26,561 bases of DNA from DATLYB01 sp964502525 (GTDB lineage Bacteria; Bacteroidota; Bacteroidia; Chitinophagales; CAIOSU01): positions 1-26,561 of the forward strand of contig CAZCXH010000057.1 of the NCBI GenBank assembly GCA_964502525.1. The letters run 5' to 3'. Made by a program: the position numbers and the translations under genes. Positions 13,731 through 21,866 of the stretch are shown in pieces; position 1 is the stretch's first letter; the number at the start of each line of letters is the position of its first letter. The notes under the pieces were generated by a model. That model was not told where the DNA came from, searched no databases, and worked only from the letters and a program-made list of their open reading frames with translations.

Positions 13731-13828
13731 TAGGAGGTTGCGCATTGCAATAAATCCGGTTTCTGTGGTAATCTTTTTATGCAGGATTAACAGTAAATCT
13801 GTATTTTCATTCCTGATTATTCTTCAAC

Positions 13829-14659
13829 ATGATTTTCCGGATTATTTTATTTCTTGCTTTGCTTTTCAGCTTAAGCCCGTCCACCTATGCCGGCTCTTTT
13901 GATGACGTGGTGGGTGCGAGGGCTTCTGCATTGGGAAATCACGCTTCAGCATTGTCGGATGTTTTCTCCGTTCACAACAACCAGGCGGGCATTGGCTTCC
14001 TGAAAAAATTTTCATTCGGCATTGCAGCGAAAAACAAATTCCTCGTCAAAGAACTGACCATTGCTGATGCTGCCGGAGTGTTTCCCACAAAAACCGGAGT
14101 GTTCGGATTGGGAATCCATTATTCCGGGACAAGCCTGTTCAGCGAAAGAAAGATTGGCGTTGCTTTTGCGAAAAGTTTTGCAGACAGGTTTTCGTTCGGA
14201 CTGCAATTCGATTACCTCAGCATGAGTATCAGCGAATACGGAAGTAATCATCTGTTCACATTTGAAGCGGGATTGCAGTTTTTCCTTGTGCCGGAAAAAC
14301 TGCTGATTGGCGCGCACGTGAACAATCCCTTGCGGATCACCATCGAGGAAGAAACGGACGAAAAACTGCCAACCGTGATGCGCTTCGGGCTGAGCTACAT
14401 GCCTTCTAAAAAAGTAACGGCACTTGTTGAATTGGAAAAAGATATTGACTATGATCCCGTATATAAATTCGGATTGGAATATCTTCCGATGGATAAACTT
14501 GCCCTGCGGGGCGGTTTCAATGCGAATCCGTTCCAGGGATTTTTCGGGGTTGGATTAATTCTGAAGAATCTTACTGTTGACATTTCCTCAGCGTTCCATC
14601 CGGCATTGGGAGTGTCACCACATCTTTCTGTTGCTTATGCGATTGGACGGAAAGAATAG
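13829..14659 (+). CDS. Outer-membrane barrel protein of the PorV/PorQ-like type
   Basis: A 276-residue protein with a clear signal peptide (MIFRIILFLALLFSLSPSTYA, 21 residues in total). The mature N-terminus GARASALGNHASALSDVFSVHNNQAGIG matches the start of PorV/PorQ and FadL-like barrels (ARA-ALG-A--AL-D--S---NPAG-). The rest alternates hydrophobic strands with short turns, as in a beta-barrel (FGLQFDYLSMSI, LFTFEAGLQFFL, FRVGLxY-type strands). It probably sits in the outer membrane; whether it belongs to type IX secretion is not shown. The following gene overlaps its 3' end, so they are likely co-transcribed. Confidence 0.75.
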   Translation: MIFRIILFLALLFSLSPSTYAGSFDDVVGARASALGNHASALSDVFSVHNNQAGIGFLKKFSFGIAAKNKFLVKELTIADAAGVFPTKTGVFGLGIHYSGTSLFSERKIGVAFAKSFADRFSFGLQFDYLSMSISEYGSNHLFTFEAGLQFFLVPEKLLIGAHVNNPLRITIEEETDEKLPTVMRFGLSYMPSKKVTALVELEKDIDYDPVYKFGLEYLPMDKLALRGGFNANPFQGFFGVGLILKNLTVDISSAFHPALGVSPHLSVAYAIGRKE

Positions 14660-16790
14660 GTATCTCCTTTCATTGCGAGCGAGGAACGAGCGAAGCAATC
14701 CTTTTATAATTTTGCTTTGTCTTTTGCTTTTTGCCTTTTGCTCATTCCCTTCCTTCGCCCAGAAAAAAGCGTCCAAAGAATATCCTGAATTACTGCGAGA
14801 GGATATCCAACAGATTCTCGAAAGCATCTCAGAGGAAACCGAAGAGTCATTCAACTTTGACGCTTTCCTGGAACAGCTTTCGGATATGCTGCGAAAACCG
14901 CTTGATCTCAACAAGGCGACATTCGAGGATATGATGAATTTCCGGTTGCTGTCACCGGAACAGGTGGATGCGATTATACAACACCGTGAAAAATTCGGAA
15001 GGTTCATCACAATTTACGAACTGCAGGCTGTCCCGCAGCTTGATCTGGTCTCGATTTACCGCATACTTCCATTCGTTACGGTAAAAAGCGATATTGATGA
15101 TTATCGGGTGAACTCTTTCGGGCAGGTGATGGCGGAGGGAGATTTCGAATTATACCTGCGCTATTCGCAGGTGCTCGAAGAGCAAAAAGGATACACTGCT
15201 CTGGATTCAGGCGAGTCAGGCACGCGGTATCCGGGGCATCAGTCAAAAATATATTCGCGCTTTCGATACAGCTTCCCTAACAAGCTGTCGTATGGATTCA
15301 CGGTGGAGAAGGACGCGGGGGAAGAAGTTTTTCAGGGAAAGCAACCACGAGGATTTGATTTTTACTCCGGTCATATATTCGTGAAAAATGTAAGCGTTTT
15401 CAAAAGCATTGCTGTTGGCGATTACGATGTGAAAATCGGGCAGGGGCTGGTGATGTGGTCAGGGTTCGGCTTTGGAAAAAGCCCGCTGGTGGCAAGCATC
15501 AAGAAGTCAAGCGAAGCGCTGCGTCCCTATACTTCGGTGGATGAAAACAATTTTTTAAGGGGCGTTGCAACAACTGTTGAGGCGGGAAACTTTGAGATAA
15601 CCGGATTTTTTTCGCGCGACCGGAAAGACGCCAACATCACGGAGCCTGACACCTCTGATGAAGATGCATTGACCGCGCAGGCGACTTCATTGCAGGAATC
15701 CGGGTTGCACAGAACCCCCAGCGAATTGGAAGACAAAGATGCCATCGGGCAAACTGTTGCGGGCGGCTATCTGAAGTACAAAAAACGCGCTTCGCATATC
15801 GGTGTATCTGCAGTTCATACCCGGCTCGATGTTGCATTGGAAAGGGGCAATGATCTTTATAACCAGTATGAATTTTATGGCGACAGGCTCACCAACCTCG
15901 GAGCTGACTATGCGTTGTTGCTGAAGAACTTTTATTTCTTCGGTGAGTTCGCCATGACTGATAACTGGGCGGTTTCAACGTTGCATGGGTGCATTGCAAG
16001 CATTGATCCTAAAGTGGATATTTCGTTATTGTACAGGTACTACCAGCGTGATTACTTCAGTTTTTTCAGTAATCCTTTCGGAGAGTCAAGAAATCCCTAT
16101 AACGAGCAGGGAATTTATTCCGGTCTTTCCGTTCGTCCGATAAAAAATTTTCAGCTTGACACATACATTGACTACTATCGTTTTCCGTGGCTGAAATATC
16201 AAATTGACGCGCCATCTTCCGGGTTGGATTTTTTGGTGCAGCTCACATGGCGTCCGTCTAAAAAACTGGAAATGCAGGGACGATATAAAAATGAAAACAA
16301 GGAAGGCAATCAGCCCGATAATGCCGCAAAGCTCGATGCGCTTGCCAACATTGGAAAACAGAACATCCGCTATGGCGTGAAGTATAAGATTTCGGAATCC
16401 GTTTCATTTGAAAACAGGTTTGAATATGTTATTTATAATGACGGGATAAAGCAAAACGGCTACCTCATCTATCAGGACATTACGTACAAACCCCTGACAT
16501 TCCCTGTGAGCGTCACAGGGCGTTTTGCATTGTTTGATACCTATTCGTATGACTCGCGGGTCTATGCGTATGAGGATGATGTGCTCTACTACTATTCAGT
16601 GCCGCCACACTACTATAAAGGAACAAGATACTATTTCGTGATCCGTTACAAAGCCACCCGCTGGCTCGACATGTGGCTGAAATTCGGACAGTGGTATTTT
16701 TCAAACAGGGACACAGTTGGCTCCGGATTGGATGAGATTGAAGGAAATGTCAGGAGCGAAATCAGGGCGCAGGTGAAGTTTAAGTTTTAG
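14637..16790 (+). CDS. Helix-hairpin-helix plus outer-membrane beta-barrel protein
   Basis: About 717 residues from ATG 14637, which overlaps the preceding gene by 23 bp; TTG 14673 gives 705 residues and a more compact signal peptide (h-region IILLCLLLFAFC, cleavage after FAQ). After the signal comes an acidic segment, then a ComEA-like HHH region, LDLNKATFEDMMNFRLLSPEQVDAII-type, with FGRFITIYELQAV following. The remaining 550 residues are rich in aromatic-flanked beta strands ending in VRAQVKFKF-type sequence, typical of an outer-membrane barrel with a C-terminal aromatic residue. Proteins of this architecture are common and uncharacterised in Bacteroidota. The start region lies inside a dispersed repeat. 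Confidence 0.8.
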   Translation: MRLDGKNRYLLSLRARNERSNPFIILLCLLLFAFCSFPSFAQKKASKEYPELLREDIQQILESISEETEESFNFDAFLEQLSDMLRKPLDLNKATFEDMMNFRLLSPEQVDAIIQHREKFGRFITIYELQAVPQLDLVSIYRILPFVTVKSDIDDYRVNSFGQVMAEGDFELYLRYSQVLEEQKGYTALDSGESGTRYPGHQSKIYSRFRYSFPNKLSYGFTVEKDAGEEVFQGKQPRGFDFYSGHIFVKNVSVFKSIAVGDYDVKIGQGLVMWSGFGFGKSPLVASIKKSSEALRPYTSVDENNFLRGVATTVEAGNFEITGFFSRDRKDANITEPDTSDEDALTAQATSLQESGLHRTPSELEDKDAIGQTVAGGYLKYKKRASHIGVSAVHTRLDVALERGNDLYNQYEFYGDRLTNLGADYALLLKNFYFFGEFAMTDNWAVSTLHGCIASIDPKVDISLLYRYYQRDYFSFFSNPFGESRNPYNEQGIYSGLSVRPIKNFQLDTYIDYYRFPWLKYQIDAPSSGLDFLVQLTWRPSKKLEMQGRYKNENKEGNQPDNAAKLDALANIGKQNIRYGVKYKISESVSFENRFEYVIYNDGIKQNGYLIYQDITYKPLTFPVSVTGRFALFDTYSYDSRVYAYEDDVLYYYSVPPHYYKGTRYYFVIRYKATRWLDMWLKFGQWYFSNRDTVGSGLDEIEGNVRSEIRAQVKFKF
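14671..14700. repeat. CATTGCGAGC...GAAGCAATC repeat at a gene start
   Basis: ATTGC (14672-14676) and GCAAT (14695-14699) enclose GAGCGAGGAACGAGCGAA, which contains GAGCGA twice. From memory, this exact type of repeat is dispersed in many bacterial genomes. Here it overlaps the coding start of the HHH-barrel gene and would encode its signal-peptide n-region. No second copy was found inside the window. Confidence 0.55.
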
Positions 16791-16799
16791 AGAGACCAC

Positions 16800-19247
16800 T
16801 CACGGGTCAACATCCACCTCCACCCTCACCGCCCTCCAGTCGGGATTCTGGCGCATCTTCACGATTGAATCCTGAATACGATTCTTATTTTTCTGCAATG
16901 CTCCTCCTTTCTGCATCTTCAGCAGCACATCCTGCAGGTGCAAATTTTTCACCATCCCGATTGGAGGAGTGACAGGACCGAGAATGACGCCTTCAAAATT
17001 TTCTGCGAGCAATTTCACAAAATCTTTGGCTGCATCAACCACTGATTTTCTGTCCTTATGTTTCAAAACAAGATGAATCAGCCGGCTGTATGGCGGATAG
17101 CGGAACTCCTTCCTGAGGTTCATTTCGCGGTAAATGAATTTTTCAAAATCGTTTCGCGAAACAAAATCGAGCACAGGATGCCCGGCATCGTACGTCTGAA
17201 CAATCACTTTGCTTGCATGATCTTTCCGCCCCGCTCTGCCGCTCACCTGCATCATCAGTTGGAAGCCTCGTTCATTGGCGCGAAAGTCAGGAAAGCCGAG
17301 GAGTTGGTCAGCGCTGAGAATGCCGACAAGGCTCACATTATCAAAGTCCAATCCTTTTGTTACCATCTGCGTTCCGACAAGGATGTCGAAGCGTCTGTTT
17401 TCAAAATCATGAATTATTTGCTCGTACGATTGCCGCGTCCTTGCCGAATCAATATCGAGACGCACCACGCCCGCATCGGGGAAGAATATTTTTATTTCTT
17501 CTTCAATTTTCTCCGTGCCAAATCCCCGGATGCGGATGTCGCTGGATTCACATTCAAGACATTTAGAAAGCACTTCTGTTGAATAGCCGCAGTAATGACA
17601 ACGCAGTGAATTGAGGTGCTTGTGATAAGATAGGCTCACATCGCAGTTCACACATTTTGGAATCCAGCCGCAGTTGTAGCATGACAGGTAAGGCGCAAAC
17701 CCGCGCCTGTTCTGGAACAGGATGATTTGTTCTTTTTTTTCAAGCGTTGCCTTGATTTCATCCAGCAGCGTCCACGAGAAGATGGATTTCATTTTGCGCT
17801 TCTGCATTTCTTCGCGTACGTTCACAATTACTATTTGTGGCAGTTGCACTCCGCCATAGCGTTCTGCGAGCCTCACAAAACCATACTTGCCCTGTCTCGC
17901 GTTTTCATAGCTCTCCAGCGAGGGAGTTCCCGTGCCGAGCAACACCTTCGCCCCGGCTTCATGCGCGAGATAAATCGCTGCATCGCGCGCGTTGTATCGC
18001 GGAGCCGGATCAAACTGCTTGAAGGATGAGTCGTGCTCTTCATCAACTACAATCAATCCGAGATTTGAAAACGGAAGGAACAATGCAGAGCGGGCGCCAA
18101 TCACAGCTTTGTACTCATTGCGCAGCAGCTTGTTCCAGATTTCCACGCGCTCGTTCATGCTGAATTTGGAGTGATAAATTCCGATTGTCTCGCCAAAAAC
18201 TTCCTTCAGCCTGCGAATCAGTTGGATGGTGAGGGCAATTTCCGGAAGCAGGTATAAAACCTCTTTGCCATTGGAAATCGCTTCCTTCATCAACTCCATG
18301 TAAATCTGCGTCTTGCCGGAAGAGGTCACTCCATGAAAAAGGACAACGCCCTTTTTTTCAAACCATTGGCGTATTTCAACGAGCGACTTTTGTTGCCTTT
18401 CGCTTAAAACAAATTCTTTTTTCTCAGAAACAACCTCATCCCACCACAGGCGATTCACCTCTTTTTTTCGTTCGTGAAAAATCCCCTTTTGAATCAACTG
18501 TTTCAGGGCGGCCGAAGATATACCAGACTTTTCCACCAGTTCCGCTTTGTTGATTTCAGCCGCTCCGGCTTGCAAAAACGCAAGCAGCGCTTCCTGCTGC
18601 CGTTTTGCTTTGTTCAGTTCATCTAATGTTTTATTCAGCAACTCCTCATCGCTGAACTCTGGAGCAAGCTCAATGTAACTTTCGGTTCTTGGCTTATACT
18701 TCTCCACCAATTTCTCAAAAGCATAAACCGCATTCTTTTCAATCAGCGACTTGATAAGCTGATGCACGGTTTTCCTGCGGGTGATTTTTTCAATCTGCTG
18801 AACACTCAAAGATTTTTTTATCCGCAGCGCTTCCATCACAATGAACTGTGCATTGTCAAGCTTCGATTCATCCTCATCCCAATCGGGATGCAGTGAGATA
18901 TTGGTTTCGCTGTCCAGTTTCAAGCCCTGCGGCATAGCGGCATTCATCACCTCGCCCAGGGTGCACATATAATATTGTGAAACCCATTTCCAGAATTCGA
19001 TATTATGCGGATTCACCACCGACTCGTCATCGAGCACTTCGAGGATGGGCTTGGGCTTATGCAGTTCAGGCTGATTATTGTGAATTTTTCCAACCAAAGC
19101 GGTGTAGATTTTCCTTGCTCCGAACTGAACGACCACCCTCTTCCCGATTCTGATCCGGTCGAGGAATTCCTGTGGAACCTGGTAGGTGAACATACCCGGC
19201 ACGGGCAGTGGAAGAATGACGTCAGCGAAATGAGGAGTTTGGTTCAC
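16800..19247 (-). CDS. priA: Primosomal replication protein N' (PriA helicase)
   Basis: An 815-residue 3'-to-5' superfamily 2 helicase that restarts stalled replication forks. The N-terminal 3'-BD and winged-helix region (about 1-280) begins ADVILPLPVPGMFTYQVP. Walker A is GVTSSGKT (306-313) and Walker B is DEEH (402-405), followed by GTGTPSLES. The zinc-binding insert has eight cysteines in four pairs (C523/526, C532/535, C550/553, C563/566). RGFGTEKIEEE, GTQMVTKGLDF and the QVSGRAGR segment complete the helicase core. All elements are intact and the length is typical. It converges with the HHH-barrel gene with nine bases between the stop codons. Confidence 0.97.
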   Translation of the reverse strand: MNQTPHFADVILPLPVPGMFTYQVPQEFLDRIRIGKRVVVQFGARKIYTALVGKIHNNQPELHKPKPILEVLDDESVVNPHNIEFWKWVSQYYMCTLGEVMNAAMPQGLKLDSETNISLHPDWDEDESKLDNAQFIVMEALRIKKSLSVQQIEKITRRKTVHQLIKSLIEKNAVYAFEKLVEKYKPRTESYIELAPEFSDEELLNKTLDELNKAKRQQEALLAFLQAGAAEINKAELVEKSGISSAALKQLIQKGIFHERKKEVNRLWWDEVVSEKKEFVLSERQQKSLVEIRQWFEKKGVVLFHGVTSSGKTQIYMELMKEAISNGKEVLYLLPEIALTIQLIRRLKEVFGETIGIYHSKFSMNERVEIWNKLLRNEYKAVIGARSALFLPFSNLGLIVVDEEHDSSFKQFDPAPRYNARDAAIYLAHEAGAKVLLGTGTPSLESYENARQGKYGFVRLAERYGGVQLPQIVIVNVREEMQKRKMKSIFSWTLLDEIKATLEKKEQIILFQNRRGFAPYLSCYNCGWIPKCVNCDVSLSYHKHLNSLRCHYCGYSTEVLSKCLECESSDIRIRGFGTEKIEEEIKIFFPDAGVVRLDIDSARTRQSYEQIIHDFENRRFDILVGTQMVTKGLDFDNVSLVGILSADQLLGFPDFRANERGFQLMMQVSGRAGRKDHASKVIVQTYDAGHPVLDFVSRNDFEKFIYREMNLRKEFRYPPYSRLIHLVLKHKDRKSVVDAAKDFVKLLAENFEGVILGPVTPPIGMVKNLHLQDVLLKMQKGGALQKNKNRIQDSIVKMRQNPDWRAVRVEVDVDP

Positions 19248-19316
19248 AACCGTAAAAGTAAGGGAAGCTGAAATGAGTATGGCGATAATCAGATGGGAGA
19301 ACGATAGAATCTCTAT

Positions 19317-19688
19317 TTACTTCCTTGCAAGTATCCGTTTCCGGTGCAAAACGCCCCAGTCTTTCAGCGCAAGCATGATTTTTTCCAGCGACATGCCATA
19401 GTCAGTCAGTTCATACTCCACGGTGACGGGTTTTGTATCATAAACCGTTCTTGTGATAAGCTGGTTGATTTCCAGTTCGCGCAGTTCTTTTGACAGCATC
19501 CGTGCGGTGATTTTAGGAATTTCACGTTCCATCTCTTTGAACCGTTTCTTGCCGAACATCAGCGCGCCCAGGATGGGCAGTTTCCACTTTCCGCTTAAAA
19601 TATCAAGCGTGTCCTTCATGGGCAACAGGAATTGCGAACATTCGGAATGCGTTGGTTTCTGCTTCGCAGCAGCGGATGCTTTTGCCAT
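19317..19688 (-). CDS. HxlR-family transcriptional regulator with a single cysteine
   Basis: A 123-residue winged-helix protein: CSQFLLPMKDTLDILSGKWKLPILGALMFGKKRFKEMEREIPKITARMLSKELRELEINQLI is the canonical HxlR pattern in order. The only cysteine is C17, at the position of the redox-sensing cysteine of YodB/HypR-type members, so thiol or electrophile sensing is plausible. It is divergent from yceI. Two 18-bp palindromes lie between the genes, 15 bp before its ATG and next to its predicted transcription start, which suggests autorepression and possibly control of yceI. HxlR proteins act as dimers. Confidence 0.9.
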   Translation of the reverse strand: MAKASAAAKQKPTHSECSQFLLPMKDTLDILSGKWKLPILGALMFGKKRFKEMEREIPKITARMLSKELRELEINQLITRTVYDTKPVTVEYELTDYGMSLEKIMLALKDWGVLHRKRILARK

Positions 19689-19703
19689 AGGGGTTTAATT
19701 GAT

Positions 19704-19739
19704 GCTATACCGGAGTATAGCGCTATACTTAGGTATAGC
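19704..19739. promoter_or_regulatory. Twin abutting operators, probably for the HxlR regulator
   Basis: Two directly adjacent 18-bp palindromes: GCTATACCGGAGTATAGC (19704-19721) and GCTATACTTAGGTATAGC (19722-19739). Both have perfect 7-bp arms GCTATAC/GTATAGC, and only the four central bases differ. The arms are conserved while the centres are not, which is what protein-binding half-sites look like. Confidence 0.75.
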
Positions 19740-19744
19740 AGTTA

Positions 19745-19776
19745 CAAATGTATATCTAATGTACATAAGTTTGCAA
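19745..19776 (-). promoter_or_regulatory. Promoter of the HxlR regulator gene
   Basis: On the minus strand TTG (19776-19774), a 21-bp spacer and TACATTTG (19752-19745). The start point would fall at about 19738, inside the second operator palindrome. Confidence 0.58.
19766..19773 (+). promoter_or_regulatory. -7 box for yceI
   Basis: TAAGTTTG is an exact TAnnTTTG box 38 bp before the yceI ATG. It overlaps the spacer of the divergent regulator promoter, and its upstream box would fall near 19742-19746, right beside the operators. No clear TTG is present there, so this promoter may need help or be weak. Confidence 0.5.
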
Positions 19777-19811
19777 CATTAATCATTTTTAAGCACTTAA
19801 AACAATCACCA

Positions 19812-20399
19812 ATGAAAAAATTTATTCTCCTCTCTGCAGTTGCATCGTTCCTGTTTTCCTTCACTGTTCTTCAAACGGCAAAGTGGACATCCGACCCGGC
19901 TCATGCCCGGCTAGGGTTCACGGTAACGCACCTGATGATTTCTGAGGTGGAGGGGGCATTCAAAAAATTTGATGCGACCATCACTTCTTCCAATGACGAT
20001 TTCTCCGATGCGGTGGTGGAACTTACGGCAGAGGTCAACAGCATCAGCACCGATAATGACCAGCGCGATACCCATTTGAAGAATCCCGATTTTTTCGATG
20101 CCGCCAATTATCCTGCAATCATTTTCAAGAGCGCTTCCTTTGCCAAAATAGGTGAAAGGAAATACCGCGTGAAGGGAAATCTGACCATGCGTGGAATAAC
20201 CAAACCGGTTGAACTGGATGCGGTTTACAATATCGGTGTGCACCCGATGACAAAGAAAGCCATTGCCGGTTTCAAAGTAACGGGTGCGATTAAACGCTCG
20301 GATTTCGGCATCGGCACTTCATTTCTCGCAAATATGATTAGTGATGAGGTGGGCATTAATGCGAATGTGGAATTTGTAAGGAACGATGCGGTTGAATAA
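19812..20399 (+). CDS. YceI-family secreted lipocalin-like protein
   Basis: Start set at ATG 19812, giving 195 residues; the reading frame stays open upstream into the regulator gene but has no signal-peptide logic there. The signal peptide is MKKFILLSAVASFLFSFT-type. The mature part carries the YceI pattern: WTSDPAHARLGFTVTHLMISEVEGAFKKFDATI, then RDTHLKNPDFFDAANYPAIIFKS and GNLTMRGITKPVELD, and a closing RSDFGIG segment. YceI proteins form extended lipocalin barrels that bind isoprenoid chains in the periplasm and are often induced by base or stress. It is divergent from an HxlR regulator and followed by a terminator and a pirin gene. Confidence 0.92.
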   Translation: MKKFILLSAVASFLFSFTVLQTAKWTSDPAHARLGFTVTHLMISEVEGAFKKFDATITSSNDDFSDAVVELTAEVNSISTDNDQRDTHLKNPDFFDAANYPAIIFKSASFAKIGERKYRVKGNLTMRGITKPVELDAVYNIGVHPMTKKAIAGFKVTGAIKRSDFGIGTSFLANMISDEVGINANVEFVRNDAVE

Positions 20400-20417
20400 G
20401 GTGCGTTTTCAGGGAGC

Positions 20418-20448
20418 AGCAAGGGCGCATCACCGCGCTCTTGCTTTT
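20418..20448 (+). terminator. Terminator between yceI and pirin
   Basis: AGCAAGGGCGC (20418-20428) pairs with GCGCTCTTGCT (20435-20445) with one mismatch around a 6-base loop, followed by TTT. It should limit read-through from yceI into the pirin gene. Confidence 0.6.
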
Positions 20449-20494
20449 AAACCATTTTTGACACGACTTTGTTTATTCAGCAAAAAAACTTTTT

Positions 20495-21379
20495 ATGTCC
20501 ACAAAATACAAAAGCATTGACGCCATTCTCGCGCCTCCGCCTCCGCACATGGTGGGTGACGGCTTCCGGGTGCACAACTTTTTCCCAAGCGGCTATCAGA
20601 TGGGGCTGAACCGCATGAGTCCGTTTTTTTTGATGGATTACAACTCAAAAGTGGAGTTTCCTCCGAAGGAAACTCCGCGCGGGGTGGGTGTGCATCCGCA
20701 CCGCGGCTTTGAAACCGTTACGATTGCTTACAAAGGCAAAGTGGCGCACCATGACAGCGCGGGAAACAGCGGTGTAATCGGTGAGGGCGATGTGCAGTGG
20801 ATGACGGCAGCCAGCGGTGTGCTGCACAAAGAATATCATGAGAAAGAATTCAGCAGGCGCGGTGGACTGTTTCAGATGGTGCAGTTGTGGGTAAACCTTC
20901 CCGCGAAATACAAAATGTCGCAGCCCAAATATCAGGGAATCGAGAACAGCCGCATGGGCAAATACCCGTTGCCGGAAGGGAAAGGCGAGGTGGAGATTAT
21001 TGCCGGAGCATATCAGGGCGTGAAAGGTCCGGCAAGCACATTTACGCCAATCAACATGTTTAATGTGAAAATGAAGGCGGGCGCACAGGCTGAATTTCAT
21101 TTTCCTGAAAATCACAACACGGGCATTCTCGTTATAGAAGGAAAACTAAAAGTGAACGGCAGTGAGATTGCCGGCACGGACCATTTCGTTCTGTTCAAAA
21201 ATGATGGTGAAGCTGTTTCTCTTGAGGCGGCTGAAGACAGCATCGCGCTCATTCTCAGTGGCGAGCCGATTAACGAGCCGCTCGCGCCTTATGGGCCGTT
21301 TCTGATGAATACGAAAGAGGAAATCGTGCAGGCGTTTGATGATTTGAACAAAGGCAAATTCGGCTATCTTGAAGATTGA
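20495..21379 (+). CDS. Pirin family protein (Fe-dependent cupin)
   Basis: A 294-residue bicupin. The metal ligands of pirin are all visible: HPHRGFE gives H67 and H69, and LHKEYHE gives H111 and E113, matching the H/H/H/E set and spacing of human pirin and E. coli YhaK/YhhW. The conserved GDVQWMTAASGVLHKE and LWVNLP segments are present, and the C-terminal cupin ends in the EPLAPYGPFLMNTKEEI motif. Some bacterial pirins act as quercetinases; others are redox-responsive regulators. It follows yceI on the same strand with a terminator between them, in a neighbourhood with an HxlR regulator, a pairing that is frequent near quinone or electrophile stress genes (inference). Confidence 0.92.
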   Translation: MSTKYKSIDAILAPPPPHMVGDGFRVHNFFPSGYQMGLNRMSPFFLMDYNSKVEFPPKETPRGVGVHPHRGFETVTIAYKGKVAHHDSAGNSGVIGEGDVQWMTAASGVLHKEYHEKEFSRRGGLFQMVQLWVNLPAKYKMSQPKYQGIENSRMGKYPLPEGKGEVEIIAGAYQGVKGPASTFTPINMFNVKMKAGAQAEFHFPENHNTGILVIEGKLKVNGSEIAGTDHFVLFKNDGEAVSLEAAEDSIALILSGEPINEPLAPYGPFLMNTKEEIVQAFDDLNKGKFGYLED

Positions 21380-21492
21380 TTTGCGGGCAAAAATACAAGG
21401 GAACTGAGGGCAGGGAACAGATGCGCGGGAGATATTTATACTGTGCGCAGGATAAAATCTTACATTTTCTATTTCTGTTTACAGTTATATGT

Positions 21493-21555
21493 TTACGGTT
21501 TACACAGTTTACGGTTTACGGTTGCAACTTCCAAACTCCAAACTGTAAACCGTAA
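21493..21555. repeat. Inverted repeat of the GGTTTACGGTTTAC family, second copy
   Basis: TTACGGTTTACACAGTTT (21493-21510), followed by a second TTACGGTTTACGG, pairs with AAACTGTAAACCGTAA (21540-21555). It shares its words and arm order with 5104-5168. Confidence 0.6.
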
Positions 21556-21573
21556 GTTATTGCTTTCTCCTTT

Positions 21574-21581
21574 GTTAAAAA
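21574..21581. repeat. Left target-site duplication GTTAAAAA
   Basis: Identical to GTTAAAAA at 21867-21874 and directly abutting the left end of the 285-bp element. Confidence 0.7.
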
Positions 21582-21866
21582 GAGTGTAGGACAAATTCAA
21601 AGACCGCACCTGCGGTAAAACAATCACGCCTAACTTCTTCATTCAAAGAAATCAGCCCGGACTCCTCCGGTCTGACCGGAGGGCGGGGGTGAGGCTGGAT
21701 AAAAGGCAGGAGTTTGGAGTGAGATGGAATTGCACTCACCCCCTTCGTCCCCCTCAAAGGGGATGCCTCGCGCGGTAGCAGCCTCCCTTGATAGCGAATC
21801 ATCCCGATTCTATCGGGAGGGAGGTTGGAGGGTGACAGATTCAAAGATGCAATTTGTCCTACACCC
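21582..21866. mobile_element. 285-bp MITE-like element with TIRs and 8-bp target duplication
   Basis: The left end is GAGTGTAGGACAAATT and the complement of the right end is GGGTGTAGGACAAATT: 15 of 16 positions are identical, with 14 contiguous (21584-21597 and 21851-21864). GTTAAAAA directly abuts both ends. Internally there are three copies of ATTCAAAGA (21595, 21641, 21839), hairpins CCTCCGGT-CTG-ACCGGAGG (21664-21682) and TCCCGAT-TCT-ATCGGGA (21802-21818), and GGGGGTGAGG/CTCACCCCC words. No coding capacity is present. The right end lies ten bases before the -33 box of guaA. Confidence 0.8.

Larger units (their letters stand above)
21380..21581. other. Gene-free stretch after pirin
   Basis: No gene is visible between the pirin stop and the left end of the 285-bp element. 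The only structure is the GGTTTAC-family inverted repeat annotated separately; no clear terminator follows pirin. Confidence 0.5.

Noticed and set aside
17058..17582. A 174-codon open frame antisense to priA
   Set aside because: It runs opposite the zinc-binding and helicase core of an intact priA, and its composition looks like reversed coding sequence without a domain or promoter.
21493..21555. CRISPR-like array from repeated GGTTTACGG words
   Set aside because: The words overlap and alternate in orientation without uniform spacers, which makes them hairpin arms and not repeat-spacer units.
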